From: Ascochyta rabiei
Taxonomy: Eukaryota; Ascomycota; Dothideomycetes; Pleosporales; Didymellaceae
Length of the DNA stretch: 64,000 bases
Assembly: GCF_004011695.2 (NCBI RefSeq)
Contig: NC_082406.1
Span: 62,001-126,000, forward strand
Direction of reading: 5' to 3'
A program made the translations under genes and the position numbers. Positions 47,355 to 56,661 of this stretch are shown here, one piece after another. Numbering within the stretch: the first letter of the stretch is position 1; each line of letters starts with the position of its first letter. The notes under the pieces were generated by a model. It saw only the letters and a program-made list of their open reading frames with translations, had not been told where the DNA came from and ran no database searches.

Positions 47355-49218
47355 ACGTACCCTACGGACGAGCCGGTTACCGGACGAGTCAGTTACTTTT
47401 GCCAAGCCCCTACCAAACTACCCTTCACATACTAATGCCTTCTTAACAACACTATTCAGACGCGTTAAAAGAAGCTCAGATACAGCTTGCGCTTCAGGCT
47501 CTTAAACAAGACGCGACACTCTCTCAGCGACGCGCTGCAGCTATCTACAGAGTCTCTCAAACAACACTAAGCAACCAACACGCAGGACAACCTTCACGCG
47601 CTAATTCTATAGCCAACTTGCAGAAGCTAGATAACAACAAGGAGAAGGTAATTGTTAAACATGTTCTTGAGCTAGACGCGCGAGGGTTTTCCCCTCAGCT
47701 CTTAGATGTGGCTACTATGGCCAATTCTTTGCGCGCTGAGCGTAATCTAGGTCCTGTTAGCGCAAACTGGCCTAGTACGTTTGTTAAGCGGCACCTAGAG
47801 CTTATAGTCAAGTTTAATCGCAAGTACAACTACAAGAGAGCCCTCTGTAAGGATTCTAAGGTTCTACAGAGCTGGTTTAGCCTGGTAGCTAACACTAAAG
47901 CTAAGTATAGCATCCAGGATAAAGACACGTACAACTTTAACAAGACAGGCTTTATAATAGGCCAGATCTCCCTAGGAGCAGTTGTTACAGCTTTAGAACG
48001 ACAAGGTCGGCCAAAGGCTGTCCAACCAGGCAACTGGGAGTGGGCTACGGCTATAGTAGGCATCAATGCCAAAGGATAGGCCATTCCTGCCTTCCTTATC
48101 TTCAAGGCCTACCACCACCTCTCTGCCTGGTACAAAGAAGAGGATCTGCCTTAAGACTGGGTTATTGGAGTCTCTGATAACGGCTGGACTACTAACAAGC
48201 TTGGTCTGGACTGGATAAGCCACTTTGACAGGCATACAAAGGAGCGTACTGTTAGCACCTACCGTTTGCTCATTATTAATAGTTATAAGAGCCACAACTC
48301 TCTTAAATTCCAGCAGTACTACAAGGATAGCAAGATAATTGCTCTTTGCTTGCCTCTCTACTTATTACACCTTACACAGCCTCTTAATGTGGCTTGTTTT
48401 GCTGCTTTAAAGAAGGCGTATAGGTGCTAAGCCAAAATACTTATACATAACTAGATTAACTACATTATAAAGACAGAGTTTCTACCATGCTTTATACGCG
48501 CCTACAACGCTGTAATTACTTCTAGGAATATCTAGGGAGGGTTCTGAGGCGCTGGACTGGTCCTGTTTGACCCACAACGGGTTATAAGCAGCCTTAATGT
48601 AAAGCTGCGCACGCCATCACCACCACTACCCGTCAACAACGAGCTCTGGCAGTCGCAAACCCCAAGCAACACCCTTAAACTAGGGTTGTAATCAACGCTT
48701 GTAAAGACAAGGATTCAGAGGCATATAGATAGCTCGCCTACCTCTATAGTTAAAGCGTTTAAGAAGGTCTTAAAGGGGGCAGCTATAATTGCGCACAAGC
48801 TAGTGTTAGCGCAACAGGAGATTGCTAAGCTTTAAGCTGCTAATAAGGCAGCTATACAACAAAAATCACACAAAAGAAAGTAGGTTAAGAAAGAAGGTAC
48901 TCTAGTAGTTAAAGAGGGCTAGCGATTAACAGCCCTAAAAGAGTTTGGGGCGCGTTGTGATGGTAAGAAGGCAAAGAAGCAGGTGCGCGCTGAAGTGGGT
49001 GAGCCTTCCCAAAGGCGCTGTGGACGGTGCAGTGAGACTGGACATAACACGCGAACGTGTAAGAAAGAGGTAGAAGTAGTTTCTAAATAATATTACAGAC
49101 TGTACTGCAGTTTGTAGTGTTAATTCAGGTTGTTTTAGGTTATAATGGGGTGGAGTTTGGTGGGGGCTTGGCAAAAGTGACCGACTCGTCCGGTGACCGG
49201 CTCGTCCGTGGGGTACGT
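47355..49218 (+). mobile_element. Pogo-5: least-mutated Fot1/pogo transposon (1864 bp) in copia-D
   Basis: It is flanked by TA (47353-47354 and 49219-49220). Terminal repeats begin ACGTACCC and contain two CGGACGAG-type units 16 bp apart. Base composition is clearly less AT-rich than in the host copia-D, so this looks like the youngest insertion or the one least exposed to RIP. Confidence 0.92.
47435..49090 (+). pseudogene. Fot1/pogo transposase, lightly RIP-mutated (552 codons in frame)
   Basis: The span is 552 codons with no net indel. Codon 4 is TAA (from CAA). A 153-residue stretch at 47618-48079 is still open and covers the helix-turn-helix/CENP-B region and the first catalytic motif, Asn-Phe-Asn-Lys-Thr-Gly-Phe (47933; 498 nt from the start). 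The second catalytic region (Val-Ser-Asp-Asn-Gly) and a third (Leu-Ile-Ile-Asn-Ser-Tyr in place of a Leu-Asp-Gly-His type motif) can be followed. The C-terminal zinc knuckle is nearly intact (about 49015-49065). I counted roughly a dozen stops, mainly at former Gln or Trp codons. Confidence 0.9.
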
Positions 49219-52200
49219 TAGACAGCGTTTGCAATACAACTAATATAAAGCTAAGCGCCTAAGACTGCTACTGCTCTGCTATAGCATAAGCAGATAGGGC
49301 ACCCTAAAGCTGCTACTATTAAACACCTTATCTAACAATCTTAGGGGGTAAGAGTTAGGGGTATTACTACAGTCTAATGTGATGCTTGTAGACAGGCTAA
49401 GACTAAGAGGTAAATTAGTTAAACACTACAAATAAGCAATAAAGGACTAGGAGAACGCATAGCAATTAACTTCTACTTATATAAAGAAAGAGGCTTTACT
49501 AAGAAAAAGAGCTAATTACTTGCTATTAATAGGCAATCTAGCTTCCTCTAGGACTTCTATTTTAAAGATAATTAACTAGGAAAGACAATTATCTACTTCC
49601 TAGACACTCTTACACAGTTCCTGTTAAAACAATACAAAATCTAGGTTAAGGTAATTAAGTGTAATAGTAAAATTACTATAATAAAACAAGAAGTATTAAG
49701 ATAGTGCGCTGCATAATTTAATTAGGCTTAAGCCTTCTGCACTAGACACCTAAGTACAGAACAGAGGTGCTAAACGCTTAGGAGGTGTAATAAAAGATAA
49801 GGCACGCACTATAAGATTAGATGTAAACCTACTATAGGAAATATAGCTAGAGATTATAAGGGCAGTAGTGTACCTACACAACTAAACACTAAGGTTATTA
49901 AATAACTAGAAAACACTCTATAATGTGTTCTTTACCTATACAGCTTAACAAGCTAGCCTAAATATATAAAGTAGGAAACTAAACTAGGCATATCTAAATA
50001 TATATAGATGTAAAGCCTTTGCTCTTATAAGTAACACCCTTTAAGGAAAATTATAACTCTAGTAACTAGACCTAAGAGCATAGGTAGAATAAATGTTTAA
50101 GGATACTAATCCTTAAACATATATTAGATATAGATTCTAACCTTAGTAAAAGTTATTAGTATAAGAGATGTAATCTTTAATAAGGATACTGTCTTTAGTA
50201 GCTAGACCTAGGACCTAATAGACAACCTTATGCACAGCACTCTTAAAGAGATAGTAATATAGACAAGAAGCGTAGAGCTTCTACCTCTACCCTAAAATAA
50301 GGCTAAAATCTAGTTATTCTATAAGGATAACACTATTACACACTTAAATACTATAGAAGATTAACTAGAATATAATAATAGACAGAAAGCTAGACATATA
50401 TATCTAACTCCTCCTCTAACTCTACTACTAGTTACGTTGTTAATAAACATATTATTATTATCCTAGTTAGTAAGAGGTAACAGCTAATTAGGAGTTAGCA
50501 GGTAGCACTAGTTAACTACTAATTAGTTAGAATTAACGCTAGCGTAATCTTAAGGAACTTTATAAACTATCCTGTAGAAAGCTGTATTTATAGCTAGCAT
50601 ATAAGGCAGATGCATAGGCACATACTAGGGCAATAATATTAATAAAGCTAGGTTAAAATAAATGTTAATAAAGGGGCTTAAGCCTTATTAAAGCTAACTC
50701 CTACTAGAGCTAACAGCATAATTGAACCTAGAGGACTACCTACTTTACAAATAGTTTAAAGACGCTAAGCAAGAACACCTTAGCAGCTATTAGAATATAA
50801 AGTTATAGTCTAAAGTACCCCTAATAAAGACTAAGGTAGCAGGACACTAGATACTTAATTATATATAGGTATACACGTATAAGCTTAATACAAACTACTA
50901 CCTACTTAAATATAAGGTGTAACTAGTAGTCTAAGGTAACTAGTAACAAAACATTACTTCTAAAGATACCTACACAGCAACACTAGCTAGCAGGTCTTTT
51001 AGAATACTTATAGCAATTTTAGCAGCACATAACCTAGAATATAAGCAGTTTAATATTATAAACACTTTTATTTATGTATTAATTAACAGAGAAGTCTATA
51101 TAAGGATGCTACGTAGGTATTAGAAACTAGGTATAGTCCTACAGCTACACAAGGCACTATATAGACTAAAAATCTCTCTACTCCTCTAGTAGAAGGAATT
51201 TACATCTACTCTAGTAAGCTATAGATTTGCAGTTGTTCCCTATAAACCCTACTGCTTACTTAAGAATAAAGTTACTATCTTCTTCTATATAGACAATATT
51301 ATTATAGCTTATTACCTAACTAGAAAACATAAGGTAGATAAGGCCCTTAGCTATATTACTAATAAATACTCTATTACAGGAGGAAACAATCTGTAATAGT
51401 TCCTAGGAGTAGAAATAACCTAAGACTAAGACAACCTAAAGATCTTCCTCTTACAGGCGTTATATATTAACAAAATTAGCTCTCTAGCAGATAAGACAGA
51501 CATATAACATAACACACTAATATTAAGTATTAAGCTTCTACTAAATAAAAGAGAAGCTGTAGTATTAGAAATTAACAAATACTAGAGAAAGATTAGATCT
51601 CTCCTCTTTGCTGCAGTTACTACTAGGCCTAACATTGCCTTTGCCACATCTAGGCTAGCACAGTTTCTAACTAACCCTAGACAGCAGCATTATAACGCAG
51701 TAGATTAAGTACTATTATACCTATAAGGAGCACAAGACCTATCTCTTACCTTTAGAGGTAACAAGCACCTAGTAGTTACTAGTAATGCATTATTTGCTAA
51801 TAATACTCTTAATAGGAAGAGCTTTTAAGGATATACTATAAAACTATATAGAGGACTTATTACCTAGAGAGCTAATAAACAAGACACAGTTACTATATTA
51901 ATAACTAAAGCAGAGCTACTTACCCTAGCACAGGTAGCTAAGGAAGCTATCTTTATCTTACAACTATTATTAGAACTTAGTATACACCTCTTATAATTAA
52001 TAATTACTATTTAATATAATAATACCTAGACTATCTAATTAATTAATAAGGAAGTCTTGAAATTCTAAACTAAACTATAATATATAGACATTTATAACTA
52101 CTAGCTGTAATAAGAGGCAAATAAAGGCACTATATTAGTAACCTATATCCTATCTACTAAGATGTTAGCTAACAGATTTATAAAGGCTCTGCCTGCAAGC

Positions 52201-52364
52201 AAGTAGTTAACCTTTCTAAGGTAGCTAGGACTAGAGAAACATACTAAACAAAGAAAGCCAGCTAACACCTAGATAGAATTACTTAACTTAAAGCTTGCTA
52301 ACCTAGAGGTACAATAAGAGCCAGTTATGTCTAGCTTTAATAGGGCCTTAAAGCTAAGGGGGGG

Positions 52365-52526
52365 TGTTAGATAACTAACCTTGCTAAACCAAGTTAGGGG
52401 TTTAGGGTTAACCTTGGTTAACTTAGGGGCTAGCGGCACACACACATAAAATAAGCGATTAAGACAGATAATTATAAATTAATCACCTTTATTATCATCT
52501 TTGCACATTAAGCATATTATCTGACA
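52365..52526 (+). repeat. Copia-D 3' LTR (162 bp)
   Basis: It starts TGTTAGATAACTAACC and ends CTGACA, followed by AAAAT. Confidence 0.92.
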
Positions 52527-52639
52527 AAAATACAATAAAGGGTGGTGGTGCTGCAGAAGAAGTTGAGTACTAATTGACTTTTGGTGGGGTGGACGGGTCG
52601 CTTAGGTTAGACGGGTTACTTGTAAACTACGTTATAAGG

Positions 52640-52745
52640 TATACCGTATAGACAGTTAGACTTTTATAAAATTAGACTGTAAAGCCAAAATCAGGTTAGA
52701 GAGGTACCTGAAATCAATTAAGTTGTCTAATTATTTATTACACGT
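52640..52745 (-). repeat. Dispersed repeat, copy 2 (inverted relative to 41412-41500)
   Basis: The reverse complement aligns with 41412-41500. It lies immediately right of the pogo-4 target site. A shorter related stretch appears at about 52815-52850. Confidence 0.7.
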
Positions 52746-52869
52746 AATTCGGTACTATACACGTAAAACAGTCCTCTATTACACGTAATTTGTCTCTGCA
52801 TTCTGTTTAGAAAGATTGATTAAATTTTCTAATTATTGTTGCACGTGACCTGGCTTATAGTTGCACGTG
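52741..52869. repeat. Cluster of five CACGTA/CACGTG motifs
   Basis: CACGTA occurs at 52741, 52760 and 52782, and CACGTG at 52842 and 52864. Local context is shared: ATTACACGTAATT occurs twice and TTGCACGTGACCT twice, the latter 22 bp apart. CACGTG is the E-box core bound by bHLH factors such as Cbf1 or Pho4, but nothing shows that these sites are used. Confidence 0.6.
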
Positions 52870-52960
52870 ACCTAGGTCTAGTTAGCCCCTAGGGTAGACT
52901 CTCTTACAGATGGTCTTAAGATACTATACAGTACCATACAAATTACAGACTTAGTTAAAG

Positions 52961-53110
52961 TAGACACCCCTATCCGATTATTAACATGCGCTTACAACTC
53001 CTGCTGCGTTACACTAGTAGGCACCAGCAGGTGCTGACAACGCTAAAATTGACTAAAACGCACTCACCACACTCTATAGAAATCGGATAAATTGTGTGAA
53101 GTAGACAGGC
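52961..53110. repeat. Degraded relative of the 43458 MITE
   Basis: It begins TAGACACCCCTATCCGATT, like the MITE end, and ends with a GAAGTAGACAGG stretch found in the MITE centre. The middle is unrelated and includes a CACCAGCAGGTGCTG near-palindrome. It is probably a broken or recombined copy. Confidence 0.55.
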
Positions 53111-53215
53111 CCTAAGTAAGCATAGTATTAGAACACAGCTCTGTCTACCATGCTAAGCATCTAAAAGTTAACAATGCTCACTTAGATAGTAAGCCTGTGG
53201 CCAGAACAGTACCAA

Positions 53216-53314
53216 TTGCTAACCAGGTCAGAGGTAGACACTGCCACATGCTGGAGGCTGAGAGTCGTTGCTAATCAGGTCAGAGGTGGATACTGCCACA
53301 TGCTGGAGGCTGAC
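53216..53314. repeat. 52-bp tandem duplication
   Basis: Units start at 53216 and 53268 and share long identical stretches such as ACTGCCACATGCTGGAGGCT. This lies at the change from RIP-degraded to normal composition. Confidence 0.85.
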
Positions 53315-53490
53315 GTAGTGCCAGAACCTAATATTTTGGTGGTTCGGCGCATTAACTAAATCTGTGCATTAAGTGCACGGACACGGTAGTGTGCTAGGTA
53401 AGCACTAGGCAGTAACTATAGCTTTTTTAGGTAATTAGCTTATATTGCTGACGTGAGAATACAATTTCGTAGTTACTAATGTAGAGCATA

Positions 53491-53769
53491 CTACTATGGT
53501 AGCTGGCATAAGTAGTGTAGGTGGGTCCGGCATAACTAGGGTGTCATCCAAATGACCTGGAATGGCCCCATTAACTAGATTACACCAAATCCCCCCTATT
53601 TTAGTATATAATACAGTGTAAACCTGCCTTTAACTACATTAACGTGTTATAGATGCCCATGGTGGGTACACAAAGTACTGAGTAATCAATTCAATTCACC
53701 TGAAAAATACAGCCGGACACCCCTGTCGTGCTTCCCCACCTACACTACTTATGCCAGCTACCATAGTAG
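53491..53769. mobile_element. MITE with 36-bp terminal inverted repeats (279 bp)
   Basis: The left end (53491-53526, from CTACTATGGTAGCTGGCATA) is complementary to the right end (53734-53769) with one or two mismatches. ATA flanks both ends and may be a 3-bp target duplication. There is no coding capacity and no obvious RIP. It ends 431 bases upstream of the ATG of the next gene, in its promoter region. Confidence 0.8.
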
Positions 53770-54073
53770 ATAACTTAAGATTAGAACCTAACTAGTACAT
53801 ATTCTTCAGGGATAGAGCTAGGCTTTATACGGTGAACCTATTATCAGGCTGGTCCTAGCTTCTACCTAGAAGGTTCTATCAGTCCAATTCTATTCTACAA
53901 CAGCTGAGTTAGTTTACACCCCGTTAGCTAGTAGCTAGGAAATTGAACTCTTATGCTAGATAACTCTTGTACATGTTTTAAGTTAGGCAGCTATATTACC
54001 TACGGTCTCAACGCGGTAATTATACACATCCCTTCTATTACTCTTCAACTGGTTGTTGTTAAGCGTCCCTATC

Positions 54074-54080
54074 TATATAA
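54074..54080 (+). promoter_or_regulatory. TATA box of the secreted protein gene
   Basis: TATATAA lies about 121 bases before the ATG at 54201 and is followed by a T- and C-rich stretch. Position and context suit a fungal core promoter. Confidence 0.45.
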
Positions 54081-54200
54081 TGCTTTGTTTATTTCCTCTT
54101 AATTGATCCAACTCATCTCAGCGTTTTAAAAAAGCACGTACATTCTTTCTACCACTGACCCTCCCAAACATTCGTCTACATTATCTTCTTGACATACACG

Positions 54201-55010
54201 ATGAAGATCTCCGCAAATTTCATTTGCGCTGCCTTTGCTGCTGGTCTGGTTCCAAAAACTATGGGATCAGCTCTGCCTCTGCCAAAGAGCATCCCGTGGG
54301 AAACTACGACGCATAACATACTTCTCTCTGAAATTGGCCCGTTCAATCTGACACCCCAATCGGGCGCCTCAAACCCTTCCTCCGGTGCTTTAGACAAGCG
54401 GAGCGGCTACTCTGCTCGCGTCTGTAAAGACATAAGTGCTCAATTTACACCTCAAACAGGCGGCGTTTGGCACTTCAGGGAAGCCAGATGTGACCGGAGT
54501 GGAACAGATATCAATACCTTCCGAGTCGAATGCTTTGGCGGAAGAAACTGGATCGAACACCTCCCCCAACGAAAGGGGCAATGTGGCCCTCGAGAGTGGT
54601 GTGTCGACTATCATGGTCGCAACGCCAAAGGAGATCAGGCGAACGATGTCTTTTGTGTCAACCGAAAAGACATTCATACCTGGGTGGCCAACACCCAAAC
54701 AAGACAAGAGGACGTCGTTACTTGTAGTGCTGGATGGACAAATGACTACAAACAGACAGCCTACGCATCTCTTGAGGTTGATGTAATGGATTCTGCCGGT
54801 ATTAACGCAATCGCGCCTCGAAGCATTTTTTACAAACTAAACCAAAAACTCATTGGTATCTCGCGTGGCAATGACCCTTTTGTTGGTTCTGGAACGATTG
54901 CTATGCCACCGGGCTCAACGATACAGGCTTGTGTTACTGCGTATGCTGCACAATCGCAGATTCTTAACATACTTGGCGCTATGGTTGCGTTCTCTCTCGT
55001 GAAAACATAA
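54201..55010 (+). CDS. Secreted cysteine-rich pre-pro-protein (269 aa), effector candidate
   Basis: The frame is also open from a TTG four codons upstream, but the ATG at 54201 starts a clear signal peptide (Met-Lys, hydrophobic core about residues 5-17, cleavage near 20-24). A propeptide follows and ends in Lys66-Arg67 (LDKR then Ser-Gly-Tyr), a classical Kex2 site. The mature part of about 200 residues has eight cysteines (75, 97, 101, 118, 124, 142, 165, 234), enough for four disulphides, with a CGPREWC cluster at 118-124. The C-terminal 17 residues are rather hydrophobic; a GPI signal is possible but weak. No enzyme domain is recognised. It is the first intact host gene right of the transposon block, has a MITE in its upstream region, and resembles pro-domain-carrying fungal effectors in layout only. 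The function is unknown and the effector role is inferred. Confidence 0.75.
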   Translation: MKISANFICAAFAAGLVPKTMGSALPLPKSIPWETTTHNILLSEIGPFNLTPQSGASNPSSGALDKRSGYSARVCKDISAQFTPQTGGVWHFREARCDRSGTDINTFRVECFGGRNWIEHLPQRKGQCGPREWCVDYHGRNAKGDQANDVFCVNRKDIHTWVANTQTRQEDVVTCSAGWTNDYKQTAYASLEVDVMDSAGINAIAPRSIFYKLNQKLIGISRGNDPFVGSGTIAMPPGSTIQACVTAYAAQSQILNILGAMVAFSLVKT

Positions 55011-55322
55011 GGTGGAAACTGTTGTTATTTGTTGTTTATTAGTATTTACTGTTTTTGTATTTTCAGTACTGCGTAGACTGTTTCTAATTCTTATTTACCT
55101 CAATAGCATTCATAATTTACACTTACTTTCACATTATTCTTCAAGTGCTGTTTGATAGGCTGTTCAATATCTATAACTTACTTAACAACTAAAGATTTCA
55201 AGTACTTACCTGTTGGTGGGAGAGAAGATAGGGATTAGACTGTCGATTGAGTACTACGAGAGAGCGTGGCTATATACCTACCAGCTTATCCAGTACAGGA
55301 AGGTCCCGGACCTTTTCAGGCC
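55011..55322. other. 3' UTR and intergenic region
   Basis: T-rich sequence follows the secreted-protein stop and has no coding signal. A TTTTCAG acceptor-like site at 55313-55319 lies just before the repeat-coding stretch at 55323, so an upstream exon of the next gene could exist. Confidence 0.4.
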
Positions 55323-55382
55323 TGGAAATGTCTAGGCCTAAAGAGGGCGTGGAAATTTCTAGGTCTAAAAAGGGCCCAGAAA
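55323..55382 (+). repeat. 27-bp (9-residue) tandem repeat
   Basis: TGGAAAT units at 55323 and 55350 encode Trp-Lys-Cys/Phe-Leu-Gly-Leu-Lys-Arg-Ala twice, followed by a partial third unit, in the same frame as the gene starting at 55467. Confidence 0.65.
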
Positions 55383-55466
55383 TTCTCTTTTAGGCTCGCA
55401 ACTTCCACAACTCCCACAACTCCCGCGCACCCAACTATTGCAGATGTCGCAGAACATCTGCGAATC

Positions 55467-56321
55467 ATGGTCACATCTCCTTCTTTCGACCCATGGCGTG
55501 AGTCTCCCAGCAATAAGTCTACACTATCCGTACAAAGCTCTCCCCTCGGTCGTGACCCAGTAGATGCACAGCAGACTAGATCCCCGGCCATACCGTCTTG
55601 CGCCGACCTGACTGATACCCCGCCTCCACGGCCACAATTCGAGCGTGCAATCTCCTCGCCGAGGCTGTCATCTCATCCCGAGGCGCCACGTTACAGCACG
55701 TCAGTCGATATCGATTCGGATACATTCACAGATACCTCCTTACTGTACTCAAACATCCAACGTGCTGGGCCACAGTTCAATGCATCTGGCCCTACCGATC
55801 AGTCACGACGGTCTCCATCAAGCACCAACGTGTACGATATAAATGGCACGCTCGAGCTCTGCAGCCGACGTAGGCGCACAAACGTGCGTGACAAGAGCCC
55901 ATGCGCTCGAATCGCTGCACGGCGCTCCAGGATCCAGCCAAACATCGAGTCTTACTACGACTACATCATGCCTGATCAGGTCAACGACGGCACCGGTGTC
56001 GACACAAACACCGTGAATCCGAATCCGGGCGCCCTTCCGTCCCGCTTCCTCGCACGAACCATAGCAGCCATGCAGAACCTCCAAATCTCATCCCCCTCAA
56101 GTACTAGCGACGTGGCCCCAAGTACTCCAGAGCGTTATGAAGTCCACTTCGAATATCCTGTTGTGACTTTTATTCATAGTCCGGTTTCAAGCACGTCAAA
56201 TGTGCCTGCAGTGTGTGTGCGTGCCTGCGGAACGCCACCTCCTCCAAGTCGAAAACCTCCTGCGCGGTCACCGGATGAGCGGGTTAAAATGCCAGATCAC
56301 TACCCGGCTTGTGAGCGCTGA
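55467..56321 (+). CDS. Ser/Pro-rich hypothetical protein (284 aa from this ATG)
   Basis: I do not recognise this protein. The frame is open from a GTG at 55266, but the first in-frame ATG is 55467. A start further upstream joined by an intron (acceptor near 55319) would add the nine-residue repeats described above. The predicted protein is low in complexity and rich in Ser, Pro, Thr and Arg. A basic patch (about residues 134-152) could be a nuclear signal. It has no signal peptide or membrane segment and is probably disordered. Codon use and composition look like normal host DNA and there is no RIP. It lies on the same strand as the secreted gene, about 450 bases downstream. Confidence 0.5.
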   Translation: MVTSPSFDPWRESPSNKSTLSVQSSPLGRDPVDAQQTRSPAIPSCADLTDTPPPRPQFERAISSPRLSSHPEAPRYSTSVDIDSDTFTDTSLLYSNIQRAGPQFNASGPTDQSRRSPSSTNVYDINGTLELCSRRRRTNVRDKSPCARIAARRSRIQPNIESYYDYIMPDQVNDGTGVDTNTVNPNPGALPSRFLARTIAAMQNLQISSPSSTSDVAPSTPERYEVHFEYPVVTFIHSPVSSTSNVPAVCVRACGTPPPPSRKPPARSPDERVKMPDHYPACER

Positions 56322-56661
56322 GAGAGTATGATTTGGAGAGGAGAGGGAGGGTAGTTGGATGTGGGGGAGGACTGTATATCAACACTGTATTTTCTAGCTT
56401 GGGCGTTAAGAAATCTAGTGATGTATCGGATTTCAACGGCAGCTGCACTGCGGAGGCGTTAGCGCAATGATGATTGTTATTTGAGCCTTTGCTGAGATAT
56501 AATGTGCACTGACAGACGCTCGAGGCTTGAAGACAAACAAGAGAGCTCAAAGCGTTCATAGTCTCCCAATGGTTCTGTTACGCACCAATGGCTATCTCCA
56601 AGCGCTGTATTCCCGAACATCCCGAAACTAAATTGTAATAGTATCAGCATTCCTCCCACTA
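56322..56661. other. Intergenic region, no gene seen
   Basis: Open frames on both strands here are short and show no domain or start context. It probably holds the 3' ends of the two converging genes. Confidence 0.4.

Larger units (their letters stand above)
45465..52526 (+). mobile_element. Copia-D: Ty1/copia retrotransposon, split by pogo-5
   Basis: 162-bp LTRs and a perfect target duplication AAAAT (45460-45464 and 52527-52531) define it. Without pogo-5 it is about 5.2 kb, the same family as copia-C. Reverse transcriptase has Tyr-Ile-Asp-Asn at 51274-51306. A purine tract, AAGGGGGGG, precedes the 3' LTR. RIP stops are dense. Confidence 0.92.
43732..52632 (+). mobile_element. Pogo-4: Fot1/pogo DNA transposon split by copia-D
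   Basis: The element is 43732-45464 plus 52532-52632, about 1.83 kb without copia-D. It is flanked by TA (43730-43731 and 52633-52634). Terminal repeats begin ACGTAGTTTACAAGTAACC and contain two AACCCGTCCA-like motifs 18 bp apart. The transposase is on the plus strand. Confidence 0.88.

Noticed and set aside
47618..48079. 153-residue open frame as an intact host gene
   Set aside because: It is the readable middle of the pogo-5 transposase; stops lie just before and after in the same frame.
1..53000. The whole AT-rich block as a centromere
   Set aside because: AT-rich RIP-mutated repeats are also typical of ordinary isochores; nothing in the sequence alone distinguishes a centromere. CENP-A ChIP would be needed.
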